Shown here: positions 22,763 through 30,442 of the stretch, one piece after another
Position numbering within the stretch: the stretch's first letter is position 1
Layout of the letters: every line of letters begins with the position of its first letter
Assembly: GCA_004375895.1 (NCBI GenBank)
Contig: SOJW01000017.1
Span: 1 to 34,278 of the forward strand
DNA: 34,278 nt
From: Candidatus Stahliibacteriota bacterium
GTDB taxonomy: Bacteria > Hydrothermota > Tepidihabitantia > B3-TA06
Direction of reading: 5' to 3'
Notes under the pieces: generated by a model
What the model was told of the DNA's origin: nothing
What the model saw: only the letters and a program-made list of their open reading frames with translations
Database searches by the model: none
Position numbers and translations under genes: made by a program

Positions 22763-23839
22763 ATGAGCACCAGAACCGTTGAAGTAATCCGGGTCGGAAC
22801 CATAGACCTCGACATCAACTACCCTGGTAAGCAACTCGTTCGCCTGCGCGATCTAAGCGCACTTTATGAAGGAGGGTCGGTAAAGGACTTAAAGGAGCTT
22901 CATGACCGGCTGCGCGGCAAGCGCCTTTCGGCCATCAACGTTGAGGTGTGGGACCAGATCTCAGGCGCTTATCTGGGTTCCTATAACACCGACGAGCACG
23001 GCACCCTTGTTCTGCCGACGGACAAGAAGTTTGTTGAGGTTTTGCAGTGGAAGCTTGCAGGCGGGGGATATTCCGACTGCTTCAACGGCGAGCGGGCAGC
23101 GGGCATGCCAGGATTGTTCTTCTACTTCCCATGCAACGAATACAGAGGAAAGATTATCAAAAGCTTCCCCGGCGTCTCAGGCCAGCAGGTAGACATGTCT
23201 GAAATGGATACGCCCTGGCAGTGGTATGGCTCAGGGTTCTATAATAGACCGGCTTTGAAGGTTACAGATGAAGGGGGTATAGTAAGTCCTCTTACCATGT
23301 ATGGGGCCACTACCCAGGGCTACTGTAGTTTCCAGTTTTTATGGTACTGTTCCGACCACACCGTGAACCGCAAAATATTTAGTTACGGCGCGATGAGAGG
23401 AGAAATTGGAAATTACTTCGCTACCCTTGAGGTCTATGACGACAAGTTGAAAGGAATTATAGGTAATGGGGAATCCGTAGGTAACACCCAACTGGCGTCA
23501 GGCAAATGGTACGTGCTGCACGTCGAAACCGCTATGGGCGGCGGAAGTGTTTATAACATTGAGCAACACATCTACGAGCCGGTGGTTATAGGGTATATGA
23601 CTGTGTGGCTGGGGGATGGAGAGGTGAAGGAATTTGATGTTTCCGGCTCCATTGAAGGATCTTTCGGAGACGCAGAGCCTATAGTTGCGTTTTCAGGAAT
23701 GGCGGAGGATGGCTTTGACGAATTGAGGAATCTGGAGAGAGAGTTGTACGAAAGCGAGATTTCCGGTTACGCCAAATTTCTGAAAAATGGGAGAATTCAA
23801 GGCAAGTCTAAAGGCGAGCTTGGCGACGTTGGATGGTAA
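22763..23839 (+). CDS. Tail-fibre adhesin with lectin-like domain
   Basis: 358 residues from the ATG at 22763; a GTG at 22757 is in frame. The N-terminal 120 residues (VIRVGTIDLDINYPGKQLVR, VKDLKELHDRL, then a small domain INVEVWDQISGAYLGSYNTD) look like the particle-binding part. Residues about 122-358 form a beta-rich domain (KSFPGVSGQQ, FYNRPALKV, CSFQFLWYCSD, GKWYVLHVE, GDAEPIVAFSGMAEDGFDEL) with the LamG/concanavalin-like layout of receptor binding proteins. It ends SKGELGDVGW. A promoterless, 5'-truncated relative of this C-terminal part lies at 24505-25212. It is the last gene of the particle operon. Confidence 0.65.
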   Translation: MSTRTVEVIRVGTIDLDINYPGKQLVRLRDLSALYEGGSVKDLKELHDRLRGKRLSAINVEVWDQISGAYLGSYNTDEHGTLVLPTDKKFVEVLQWKLAGGGYSDCFNGERAAGMPGLFFYFPCNEYRGKIIKSFPGVSGQQVDMSEMDTPWQWYGSGFYNRPALKVTDEGGIVSPLTMYGATTQGYCSFQFLWYCSDHTVNRKIFSYGAMRGEIGNYFATLEVYDDKLKGIIGNGESVGNTQLASGKWYVLHVETAMGGGSVYNIEQHIYEPVVIGYMTVWLGDGEVKEFDVSGSIEGSFGDAEPIVAFSGMAEDGFDELRNLERELYESEISGYAKFLKNGRIQGKSKGELGDVGW

Positions 23840-23843
23840 AGAC

Positions 23844-23871
23844 TTGACAAATGCCGGAGTTCTTTTACAAT
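23844..23871 (+). promoter_or_regulatory. Promoter of secreted protein gene 1
   Basis: TTGACA (23844-23849) and TACAAT (23866-23871) are separated by 16 nt, beginning 5 nt after the adhesin stop. Transcription near 23878 gives a leader of about 18 nt containing AAGGAGG. Confidence 0.8.
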
Positions 23872-23895
23872 GTTGTAAACGCAAGGAGGAAGCGC

Positions 23896-24504
23896 ATGAA
23901 AAAGGCCGTGATAACGCTTTTTTTAACAACAGGAATTGGGTTCGCGTTTCCGGTAACTGATCTTGGAAGCAGCGCCTTTTACGTAGAGGCGGAAGACACG
24001 GTACTAACCATCGAATGCCCGTCGGATGGAATACTGATGGTAGGTTTCAAGATAGCTTCTGAATCAATGTATTATGGAGTAATGCTTCTTGACGAAGTGG
24101 AAGTTGCGACAGATAAGAGTGTTGAAATAGGCTCTTTATGGAAAGCTTCCGGAACTGCAATTCTTCCAGTAACTAAAGGACAACACGAACTTAGAGCTTT
24201 AAACGATCTTGGCAGACTCATTGAAGAGAAACGTACCTGGGCGTTATTTTGGGCGTATGATACCGGCGGTGCGGTAGCCGAGCAACCGTCAGTAAGTGAA
24301 GAGGATATTACCGGCAGCGAGGTACATCGGGTAGGCGACCGGATAAATTTCGAGTATACCTCAACTTCTATCTACGATGCCTCTGGCCGTTTGGTAGGGC
24401 GAATGGGTCCCGGAAACTGGATACCTACCTCAACCGGCGTTTATTTCATCACCTACGTCAAGAACAACCAAGCCGAACTGAAGAAAATTGTTGTGGTGAA
24501 TTAG
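23896..24504 (+). CDS. Secreted protein with CPxDG domain and sorting-like tail
   Basis: 202 residues from the ATG at 23896, chosen for the AAGGAGG before it. A signal peptide (MKKAVITLFLTTGIGFAF) leads to a domain with IECPSDGILMVGF and VTKGQHELRALNDL ... TWALFWAYD, which is related to the second half of the protein at 25262. The last 45 residues (TSIYDASGRLVGRMGPGNW, then GVYFITYVKNNQAELKKIVV) resemble a type IX-like C-terminal sorting domain. It has its own promoter and directly abuts the adhesin fragment downstream. Its function is unknown; it may be a surface protein rather than part of the particle. Confidence 0.7.
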   Translation: MKKAVITLFLTTGIGFAFPVTDLGSSAFYVEAEDTVLTIECPSDGILMVGFKIASESMYYGVMLLDEVEVATDKSVEIGSLWKASGTAILPVTKGQHELRALNDLGRLIEEKRTWALFWAYDTGGAVAEQPSVSEEDITGSEVHRVGDRINFEYTSTSIYDASGRLVGRMGPGNWIPTSTGVYFITYVKNNQAELKKIVVVN

Positions 24505-25212
24505 CGGTTCCCGCACAACGAGGGAAGTGGCTCAACCATCAAATCCTTCCCCGGCGTCTCCGGCCAGCAGTACACCTTCCCAACAGGACCATCTCAGAGG
24601 TGGGGGTGGTATGACTCCGGGTTCTTCAACCGCCCGGCACTGAAGGTTCTTACGGAGTCCGAGCCCTTGCAGCTTTTTGGCGCTGATCCTTCAGGCAAGC
24701 GAAGCTTCCAGTTCCTCTGGTACTGCTCTGACCCCTCTCAAAATCGCACGATCTTTGTCTATTCTGATAGCATGACAGGCTTTTCTCTTAAGGTGAACCA
24801 GGGCGTACTTGAAGGCTGGCTCTTTGACCAAGTGTCACAATCAGGCACGACCCAGCTTCAGGCTGAAAAATGGTATCTGATCCAGATCAATACCATGATG
24901 ATTGGAGGATGGAACCCAACAGGAGGCCCTTCACATGATGGCGCTTATGAATATTGGCTTACGATGAAAGTCTATCTTGGTGGAACACTGGAGCTTACGG
25001 CGCAGCCAGAGCAACCTCTTTCTCCTGGCATAATGGTGCCCCTTATTAACAACGTGGTTACCTTAGCAGGCATGGAAGGCGATGGTTTTGATGAACTCAG
25101 GCATCTGAAGCGTCATCTTTATGAGTCTGAGATGGGTGATTACGCCACATTTCTCAAGCAAGGCAGGGTAGCAGGGAAATCCAAAGGCTCGCTTGGAGAA
25201 CCAGGATGGTAG
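24505..25212 (+). pseudogene. Promoterless adhesin 3' cassette
   Basis: Open frame of 235 codons starting exactly after the stop of the secreted protein, with no start signal: no promoter, no ribosome binding site and no ATG near its left end. It is homologous to residues ~122-358 of the adhesin at 22763: FPHNE...IKSFPGVSGQQ, FFNRPALKV, RSFQFLWYCSDPSQNRTIF, GDGFDELRHLKRHLYESEMG and a closing SKGSLGEPGW. The centre is strongly diverged, as expected for a receptor-binding face. The truncation point falls in the best conserved stretch, which would suit recombination into the intact gene. An internal TTG at 24667 could start a shorter product, but this looks like a silent or decayed copy. Confidence 0.75.
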
Positions 25213-25215
25213 GAC

Positions 25216-25243
25216 TTGACACTGATTATAACTTGACTACAAT
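25216..25243 (+). promoter_or_regulatory. Promoter of secreted protein gene 2
   Basis: TTGACA (25216-25221) and TACAAT (25238-25243) are 16 nt apart, 3 nt after the adhesin cassette stop. Both hexamers, and the position relative to the cassette, repeat the arrangement at 23844. The leader is only about 12 nt and holds AAAGGAGG. Confidence 0.8.
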
Positions 25244-25261
25244 AGAACCAAAGGAGGAATT

Positions 25262-25867
25262 ATGAAAAGAGCCCTTTTGGTGCTATTTGTGCTCGCTCTA
25301 GTAGCGTGGGGCACGCCCAACCTTATATCCTATCAAGGCAAGGTGGAGAAGGATGGTTCGCCTTACTCAGGTGAGGCTACGATGGAATTTGCACTCTACG
25401 AATCGGAAAGCAGTGGAACCGCATTCTGGAGCGAGTCCCAGAATGTAACAGTAGTGGATGGTATCTTCAATGTGCTCTTAGGCTCGGTGAATGAACTTCC
25501 CGCTTTACCTACAGAAGGTTGCTGGCTTGAGGTCGCAATAGACGGCGATGCGCTCCCGCGCCAGCAGATAACCAGTGTGCCCTACGCTGAAGTTGCTCAA
25601 CAAACCTGCGCTAATTTTCAGATGGTTCATGACACAGCGATGGACTATACCTGTCCTGCGGATGGTGTCTTGTTGATTGGGTGGTGTCCCACCACGGGAC
25701 GTTGGTCTATTAAGATAGATGATTATCAAACCTCTATGAATCTAACTCAGGCAAGTATAATAAGTAAATCTGTTACTGCAGGAACTCACCACATTTCCGT
25801 TGGGACAGCTTGGCCCGAAGACTTTAACCCTGAAAAGGATTATCTTTGGGCGATTTTTATGAGGTGA
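25262..25867 (+). CDS. Secreted protein with SYQGKV and CPxDG domains
   Basis: 201 residues. A signal peptide (MKRALLVLFVLALVAWG) is followed by SYQGKVEKDGSPYSG, MEFALYESESSGTAFW, VVDGIFNVLLGSV and QQITSVPYAEVAQQ. This layout is widespread in exported fibre-like proteins of bacteria and is also met in tail-fibre proteins. Residues about 118-201 carry a second domain (YTCPADGVLLIGW ... VTAGTHHISV ... DYLWAIFMR) that matches the domain in the protein at 23896. AAAGGAGG lies before the ATG. The next gene begins 3 nt after its stop. Confidence 0.7.
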   Translation: MKRALLVLFVLALVAWGTPNLISYQGKVEKDGSPYSGEATMEFALYESESSGTAFWSESQNVTVVDGIFNVLLGSVNELPALPTEGCWLEVAIDGDALPRQQITSVPYAEVAQQTCANFQMVHDTAMDYTCPADGVLLIGWCPTTGRWSIKIDDYQTSMNLTQASIISKSVTAGTHHISVGTAWPEDFNPEKDYLWAIFMR

Positions 25868-25870
25868 GGT

Positions 25871-26257
25871 ATGTGGATATTGCTTTTCTCGGCCTGGGCG
25901 CTGGCAGGCACCATGCCTGCATTAGGCACTGAGACCTCCACACTGGGTCAGCCGGCGATAGGTATATCCGAGGGTTCCTCGTGGACAATCTATTCCGGCT
26001 TCTGGTATGTTGAGCCTTTGTCTGGCATAGAGGAGACTGATTCCCCCTCAGAGATTCCAGTCCAGAGATGGACAACCATAGTCAGTTCAGGTCCTTACGT
26101 AAACGTGGCAGGAGCTACCGAGCTTGTGGATGCAAGTGGCAGGGTGATTGAGAACGCGATCTCAGAGGACAAGGTTTACCTCTCCAACCTGCCGCAAGGC
26201 ACCTACTTTGCAAGGAACGGGGAGCGGACAGTTGTAAAGATCGTTAAAGTCCAGTAA
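25871..26257 (+). CDS. Small secreted protein with sorting-like tail
   Basis: 128 residues, in an operon with the gene before it. The N-terminus (MWILLFSAWALAGT) is a short signal peptide. STLGQPAIGISEGSSWTIYS followed by GFWYVE is a motif I associate with secreted proteins of Gram-negative lineages that carry sorting domains. The C-terminus (TELVDASGRVIENA, LSNLPQGTYFARNG, VVKIVKVQ) is a compact version of the same kind of sorting tail. It may supply the tail that the 25262 protein lacks, as if one ancestral protein were now split in two. Three hairpins start at its stop codon. Confidence 0.65.
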   Translation: MWILLFSAWALAGTMPALGTETSTLGQPAIGISEGSSWTIYSGFWYVEPLSGIEETDSPSEIPVQRWTTIVSSGPYVNVAGATELVDASGRVIENAISEDKVYLSNLPQGTYFARNGERTVVKIVKVQ

Positions 26258-26305
26258 CTTTGGACTGCAACAACCGTGTTGTTGCCGCGACGACACGGTC
26301 GTCGC
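26248..26305. repeat. Three consecutive perfect hairpins
   Basis: AGTCCA-gtaactt-TGGACT (26248-26266, spanning the stop codon), GCAACAAC-CGT-GTTGTTGC (26267-26285) and GCGACGAC-ACG-GTCGTCGC (26287-26305). The second and third have the same 8-3-8 geometry and differ by paired changes that keep the stem intact. Confidence 0.85.
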
Positions 26306-26315
26306 ACTCCATATT

Positions 26316-26346
26316 AAATTTTAAAATGCAAATTGAAAGGCCGGCT
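26316..26346 (+). repeat. 31-bp direct repeat, left copy
   Basis: A 31-nt sequence beginning AAATTTTAAAATGC and ending GAAAGGCCGGCT is identical to 26835-26865. The two copies flank the promoter and the truncated ORF6N gene. Confidence 0.9.
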
Positions 26347-26362
26347 CGCGCCGGCCCTCTTT
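26339..26362 (+). terminator. Rho-independent terminator of secreted protein operon
   Basis: A perfect 7-bp stem, GGCCGGC-TCGC-GCCGGCC, is followed by CTCTTT. On the minus strand it is followed by TTTC, so it could act in both directions. Confidence 0.7.
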
Positions 26363-26363
26363 G

Positions 26364-26391
26364 TTGACAAACCACACAACTCAGCCATAAT
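26364..26391 (+). promoter_or_regulatory. Promoter upstream of broken signal-peptide ORF
   Basis: TTGACA (26364-26369) and CATAAT (26386-26391) are 16 nt apart, a third copy of the arrangement at 23844 and 25216. Transcription near 26398 would lead to AAGGAG and the ATG at 26411. Confidence 0.7.
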
Positions 26392-26410
26392 AAAGCGCTA
26401 AGGAGCACCA

Positions 26411-26443
26411 ATGAAGAGATTTTTGTTTGGGGTAGTGTTTTAA
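26411..26443 (+). pseudogene. Truncated start of a secreted protein gene
   Basis: Ten codons, [10 protein letters not shown], then TAA, whose last base starts the ATG of the ORF6N gene. It has a good promoter and ribosome binding site and looks like the first residues of a signal peptide, comparable with MKRALLVLF at 25262. It may be the remnant of a third secreted gene, cut short where the ORF6N gene joined. Confidence 0.45.
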
Positions 26444-26769
26444 TGAAAGATCTAGTTTCAGCAGAGCGCATAGAACGGATGATTATACTCATCCGCGGTA
26501 AAAAGGTAATGTTTGATTCAGATCTTGCAGAGCTTTATGTAGTTGAGACTAAGGTTTTGATGCAGGCGGTTAAACGCAATATAGATCGATTCCCGGAAGA
26601 CTTTATGTTTCAACTAACCAAGGAAGAGTTTGATAACTTGAGATTCCATTCTGGTACCTCAAGGCAAGACTTGAGGTCACAAATTGTGACCTCAAGTTGG
26701 GGAGGCAGACGCTATCCACCGTATGCGTTCACAGAGCAAGGCGTGGCGATGCTCTCCGTCAGATTATGA
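26443..26769 (+). CDS. ORF6N-domain protein, C-terminally truncated
   Basis: 108 residues. [37 protein letters not shown], then [20 protein letters not shown] and [15 protein letters not shown] are diagnostic of the ORF6N (KilA-N-related) DNA-binding domain found in phage and mobile-element proteins. Intact members continue after GVAMLS with SVL-x-S-x-RAI and a further domain, but here the frame ends with VRL. The gene is bracketed by 31-bp direct repeats and starts on the stop of a broken signal-peptide ORF. It is likely a truncated mobile passenger gene; its activity is doubtful. Confidence 0.75.
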   Translation: MKDLVSAERIERMIILIRGKKVMFDSDLAELYVVETKVLMQAVKRNIDRFPEDFMFQLTKEEFDNLRFHSGTSRQDLRSQIVTSSWGGRRYPPYAFTEQGVAMLSVRL

Positions 26770-26834
26770 CTCCGTCAAAGGGAGACCGAAACCGGATAGG
26801 ATTTGTACGCCGAAAAGAGAAGACTTGAAATCGC

Positions 26835-26865
26835 AAATTTTAAAATGCAAATTGAAAGGCCGGCT
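26835..26865 (+). repeat. 31-bp direct repeat, right copy
   Basis: Identical to 26316-26346. Its last bases begin the hairpin at 26858. Confidence 0.9.
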
Positions 26866-26878
26866 GTTGGCTGGCCTT
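26858..26878. terminator. Bidirectional terminator-like hairpin
   Basis: A 7-bp stem GGCCGGC with GCTGGCC, including one G-U pair, is followed by TT on the plus strand and by TTTC on the minus strand. It would end transcripts of the ORF6N gene and of the converging histidine ammonia-lyase gene. Confidence 0.6.
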
Positions 26879-26906
26879 AATCTGTGTTAATCGGTGTAAT
26901 CTGTGG
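26879..26906 (+). repeat. Short AATCTGTG repeat
   Basis: Three imperfect units, AATCTGTGTT, AATCGGTGT and AATCTGTGG. This resembles a small intergenic repeat seen in many environmental bacterial genomes. Confidence 0.6.
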
Positions 26907-26910
26907 TTTT

Positions 26911-28431
26911 CTAGTCCAAGGGCCCTACAACTTTTTCAACCGCTTCGAGGATCTCGGCGGAGCGGACAACCTCGGCCATCTTGTTGTTATCGTCATATAA
27001 TGGCCTGTCCTCGTCCAGATGCTCCACGTAGGAGCGGATCACCTCGTATGCGGCCTTGGATGCAGGCGATGGCTCGGCGTCGCGGAAGTCAAACGCCTGC
27101 GCCGCTGCGATGAACTCTATGCCCAGAACACCGTAGGCGTTATCCAGAATCTGGCGGGTCTTGATGGCGGTAGTCATGCCCATGGATACGAAGTCCTCCT
27201 GGTCTGCAGCGGCTGGGATGGAGCCGTTGGCCGCGGGATGTGAAAGCACCCGCTGTTCGTTCACCAGCTGACAGGCGGTGTACTGGGAAAGCATCAGCCC
27301 TGAGAACATCCCGCCGCCCTTGGTCAAAAATCCGGGCAGTCCCTGGGAGAGCGCCGGGTTCATCAGCCGGTTCAGACGGCGCTCGGAGAGTACTGACACC
27401 GTCGATATGGCCAACCCCAAAGCCTCCAGGCCGAAGGCGATGGGCGTGCCCTGGAAGTTTGCGCCGGTCACCACCTCATTGTCATCCGGGAAGAACAGTG
27501 GATTGTCCCCAACGCCGTTGAGCTCGATCTCGGTCATCTCGCGTGCGAAGCGCCACGAATCACGCGCCGCACCCGCCACCTGCGGGGTTGAACGCAGGCT
27601 GTAGGCGTCCTGCACCCGCTTGCCAGGGCGCTCCAGGAGCTTTGAACCTTCCATGATCAGACGGATATTCGCCGCACAGGTGACGGCTCCGGGATAACCT
27701 CTGGCCTTGTGCAGCCGCTCATCCAGGCAACTGGTGTTGATGTTTAATGCCTCCATGGTCATGGCCGCGGCTACATCGTGCATCTTCAGCCAGCGCATGG
27801 TCTCAGGGATCATGAGGCAGCCGTAGCCGTTGATCACGTTTGAGCCGTTGATGGTCGCCAGGCCGTCGCGGGCCTCGTATTGTATAATCGGGATGCCTGC
27901 GCGCTTCATCGCTTCGGCTCCCGGAAGTCTCTCGCCTTTGTAGAACGCCTCGCCCTCGCCCATCAGAACCAGGGCCATCTGACCCATTGGTGAGAGGTCG
28001 CCCGAGGCGCCAACCGAGCCGCGCTTGCACATCACCGGATGCACGCCACGATTGAGCATGGCAACCAACGTTTCAACGATCACCGCTCTGCAGCCGGAGA
28101 GGCCGTTGCATAGAACGTTGATGCGGGTGGCGATGGATGCGCACACCACGTCCTCGGGTAAAGGCTCGCCGATCCCTGCCGCGTGTGAATAGATCAGATA
28201 TCTCTGGTATTGCTGGGTCTGCTGGGGTGTGAGTACCACCTCTGAAAACTCGCCTATGCCTGTGGTGACCCCATACATTATCTCGCGGGCAGCGATCTTC
28301 TCCTCGCACATGGCGCGGCAGCGTTTTATCCGCTCCCAAGCCTCGGGCGCGACTTCAACCTTTTCACCCTCGCGCGCGATGCGCTCAATGTGTTCAACCG
28401 TCAAGTCCTTACCGGTGAATAAAACAGCCAT
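26911..28431 (-). CDS. hutH: Histidine ammonia-lyase
   Basis: 506 residues from the ATG at 28431 (AGGAG upstream), the normal length. It converts L-histidine to urocanate and ammonia in the cytoplasm, the first step of histidine degradation. The MIO prosthetic group forms from Ala142-Ser143-Gly144 in RGSVGASGDLSP. Catalytic Tyr53 lies in YGVTTGIG. The Ser-His pair in YSHAAGIG (His83) is the histidine-type selectivity signature rather than the Phe-Leu or His-Leu of plant and tyrosine enzymes. Later motifs (NTSCLDERLHKARGYPG, QDAYSLRSTPQV, EIELNGVGDNPLFFPD, FVSMGM) fit the family. No other hut gene is nearby, so it stands alone with its own promoter. Confidence 0.93.
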   Translation of the reverse strand: MAVLFTGKDLTVEHIERIAREGEKVEVAPEAWERIKRCRAMCEEKIAAREIMYGVTTGIGEFSEVVLTPQQTQQYQRYLIYSHAAGIGEPLPEDVVCASIATRINVLCNGLSGCRAVIVETLVAMLNRGVHPVMCKRGSVGASGDLSPMGQMALVLMGEGEAFYKGERLPGAEAMKRAGIPIIQYEARDGLATINGSNVINGYGCLMIPETMRWLKMHDVAAAMTMEALNINTSCLDERLHKARGYPGAVTCAANIRLIMEGSKLLERPGKRVQDAYSLRSTPQVAGAARDSWRFAREMTEIELNGVGDNPLFFPDDNEVVTGANFQGTPIAFGLEALGLAISTVSVLSERRLNRLMNPALSQGLPGFLTKGGGMFSGLMLSQYTACQLVNEQRVLSHPAANGSIPAAADQEDFVSMGMTTAIKTRQILDNAYGVLGIEFIAAAQAFDFRDAEPSPASKAAYEVIRSYVEHLDEDRPLYDDNNKMAEVVRSAEILEAVEKVVGPLD

Positions 28432-28463
28432 AGCGCTCCTTTCGCAGGGGTTCAATTTTGGAG

Positions 28464-28491
28464 AGCTTATCCGAAAGGGGCGGAATGTCAA
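28464..28491 (-). promoter_or_regulatory. Promoter of histidine ammonia-lyase gene
   Basis: On the minus strand, TTGACA (28486-28491) and TAAGCT (28464-28469) are 16 nt apart. Transcription near 28457 leaves a 26-nt leader. An alternative reading of the same bases is a 28-codon ORF (ATG at 28495, GGAGG upstream) running into the gene; the two interpretations compete. Confidence 0.55.
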
Positions 28492-28581
28492 GCATAAATC
28501 CTCCTTTTCCGTCTATGGCAGGGAAGATAGCATGTGAAAAGGCGGCCAACCTGGTTATTGATTAATCGCGGGTGAAGATCC

Positions 28582-28609
28582 TTGACAACCTATGTTTCCA
28601 GAATAGTAT
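28582..28609 (+). promoter_or_regulatory. Promoter of leucine-rich-repeat lipoprotein gene
   Basis: TTGACA (28582-28587) and TAGTAT (28604-28609) are 16 nt apart. The start near 28616 gives a 16-nt leader with AAGGAGG. Confidence 0.75.
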
Positions 28610-28631
28610 AGGGTGATCAAGGAGGAGTTAC

Positions 28632-30266
28632 GTGAAGAATGTTTATGCATTCAATCGGTGGGCGCTTGCCTTCGTTATTGTCCTTGCCTGCGCGGTTTTG
28701 GCCTGTCCCAGACAGACGTTAGAACTCCAGCGGGTCGAGCAGCAGGGACGATACCTTCTGATCACCGAAGAAGGCGAGTTCTACTGGGAGCAGGATATCA
28801 CCGGTTGGATACCGATGAAGGATTTTGTAAATCTCAGAGGTTTCTACTATCCCTGGCAGGGCGAGGGCTCCATAGACTTCCGCATCGAGAACGCTCTGTT
28901 GTGGGTGAACGGCGAGCTTGCCGGGGCGGTGCTGGGCTGGGTGGATATTGAAGATATACCCGATCGCGAGGCTGTCGTTACAGCGATTGCAGGACCCGAG
29001 GATCTGGATCGGCTGCACCGGCTTCCAACCCTTTGTGCCCTTGCTCTCACAGACGAGGTAACCGATGACGATCTATCCAAGATCGCCGGTCTTTCAGGGC
29101 TTGTGATGCTTGATATCTACTCCACCAGGGTCACGGATAAAGGCCTGGCTCATATCGCCGGACTTCGCAATCTTTTGAGGATCTATCTTCCTCCATGCAT
29201 CAGCGATGCCGGTCTTGCCCATCTTGCGGGACTCAACAAACTCAGGTATCTTTTCCTGTCGAAGCACGTAACCGACGCCGGGCTGGCCCATGTCAAGGGA
29301 CTGACCGAACTGCGCTTGCTTATGATAGATCACAAAGCACGAATCACCGATAAGGGGATGAGGTATGTTGCGAATTTCAAGAAGCTTGAGATCTTACTGC
29401 TGCCTGCCCGGGGGATCACCGACAACGGGATGAGGCATATTAAAGGGTTACTCCATCTGAGGGATTTAACGCTACCGAAGGATATAACGGATAAAGGGCT
29501 GGCTCACCTCAGGCATCTTACCAATCTGAGGGAGCTTGCACTGATAGGTAACAATATAACAGAGAAGGGGATGAGTTATATCGGAGGTTTTAACCGTCTG
29601 GAGGAGCTGTGCCTGGCATACAGTAGGGTCGGCAATGAAGGACTCGTCTACCTTTCAGGTTTGAGAAAGCTCAAAGATTTGGATTTAAGCAGGGCGGCTG
29701 TTTATGGTGCGGGGTTGGCTCCTCTGGCCAAGTTAAAGGATCTTGAAGAGTTACATCTTTCGAACACCGGCGCCGACGACGAGGGGCTTTCATATCTTGC
29801 CGGGCTTGACAGGTTGCGGGTGCTTGATCTGGCCTGCAGCAGGGTCACGGACCAGGGGCTTGTGCATCTTAGAGGCCTTACCGAGCTGGAGTATTTGAAT
29901 CTCATCGGCGCCGAGGTGGGGGATACGGGTATGAGCTATCTTGAAGGCCTTGCTAACCTTAAGGATTTGAGCCTGGCCTGTACCAACGTGGGCGATGAGG
30001 GGCTTCGCTCCATATCCAGGCTGGGCTTGCTTGAGGATCTGGGGTTAGCTCATACCCAGATCACCGACGCCGGACTGGCGTATATTGCCGGGATGGATAG
30101 CCTCCAGACGCTTGATCTGGAGGACAACGCGATCAGCGATGCCGGGCTGAAACATCTTGAGGGGCTCTGGAATCTACGCAAGCTGTGGCTTGAGGGAACC
30201 GGGGTCACGGAGGAAGGCGTCCGATGTCTGCAGGCCGCGCTGCCCTACTGCGAGATCTACAGGTGA
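28632..30266 (+). CDS. Leucine-rich-repeat lipoprotein
   Basis: 544 residues from a GTG with AAGGAGG upstream. A signal peptide ends in lipobox VLAC at about residue 25. Residues 30-115 form a small beta domain (RYLLITEEGEFYWEQDITGW). From about 120 to the end there are roughly 16 leucine-rich repeats of about 24 residues with the pattern ITDxGLxHLxGLxxLRxLxL, the bacterial cysteine-containing-like type. A curved solenoid anchored to a membrane and used for protein binding is expected. One repeat (around AAVYGAGLAPLAKLKDLEEL) deviates from the consensus. The ligand is unknown, and it appears to be transcribed alone. Confidence 0.85.
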   Translation: MKNVYAFNRWALAFVIVLACAVLACPRQTLELQRVEQQGRYLLITEEGEFYWEQDITGWIPMKDFVNLRGFYYPWQGEGSIDFRIENALLWVNGELAGAVLGWVDIEDIPDREAVVTAIAGPEDLDRLHRLPTLCALALTDEVTDDDLSKIAGLSGLVMLDIYSTRVTDKGLAHIAGLRNLLRIYLPPCISDAGLAHLAGLNKLRYLFLSKHVTDAGLAHVKGLTELRLLMIDHKARITDKGMRYVANFKKLEILLLPARGITDNGMRHIKGLLHLRDLTLPKDITDKGLAHLRHLTNLRELALIGNNITEKGMSYIGGFNRLEELCLAYSRVGNEGLVYLSGLRKLKDLDLSRAAVYGAGLAPLAKLKDLEELHLSNTGADDEGLSYLAGLDRLRVLDLACSRVTDQGLVHLRGLTELEYLNLIGAEVGDTGMSYLEGLANLKDLSLACTNVGDEGLRSISRLGLLEDLGLAHTQITDAGLAYIAGMDSLQTLDLEDNAISDAGLKHLEGLWNLRKLWLEGTGVTEEGVRCLQAALPYCEIYR

Positions 30267-30442
30267 TAAAGTGAGGCGGCCTTTGGCCAGGGGAAGCAGG
30301 AAGGTTTTCTAGCGGGTCCCCCTATTGCTCTTTCCCTGCGAGAGTGTGGAATAGCCCGCAAGCTCTTCCTCGCGATGAGGGATGGGTGTGGGCCGATAGC
30401 TGCCCGACACTAGACCGAGGTGTGACAATGCACTATAGGGAT
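30267..30442. other. Gap with no assigned gene
   Basis: No ORF that I believe. Small foldbacks are visible (GGCC-TTT-GGCC at 30280-30290, CCTC-GCGAT-GAGG, and GCGGG with CCCGC), but I see no known RNA family and no clear terminator. Confidence 0.4.

Noticed and set aside
28400-28495. 28-codon leader peptide of the histidine ammonia-lyase gene
   Set aside because: It has a GGAGG, but its start lies upstream of the likely transcription start, so it would not be in the message if the promoter call is right.
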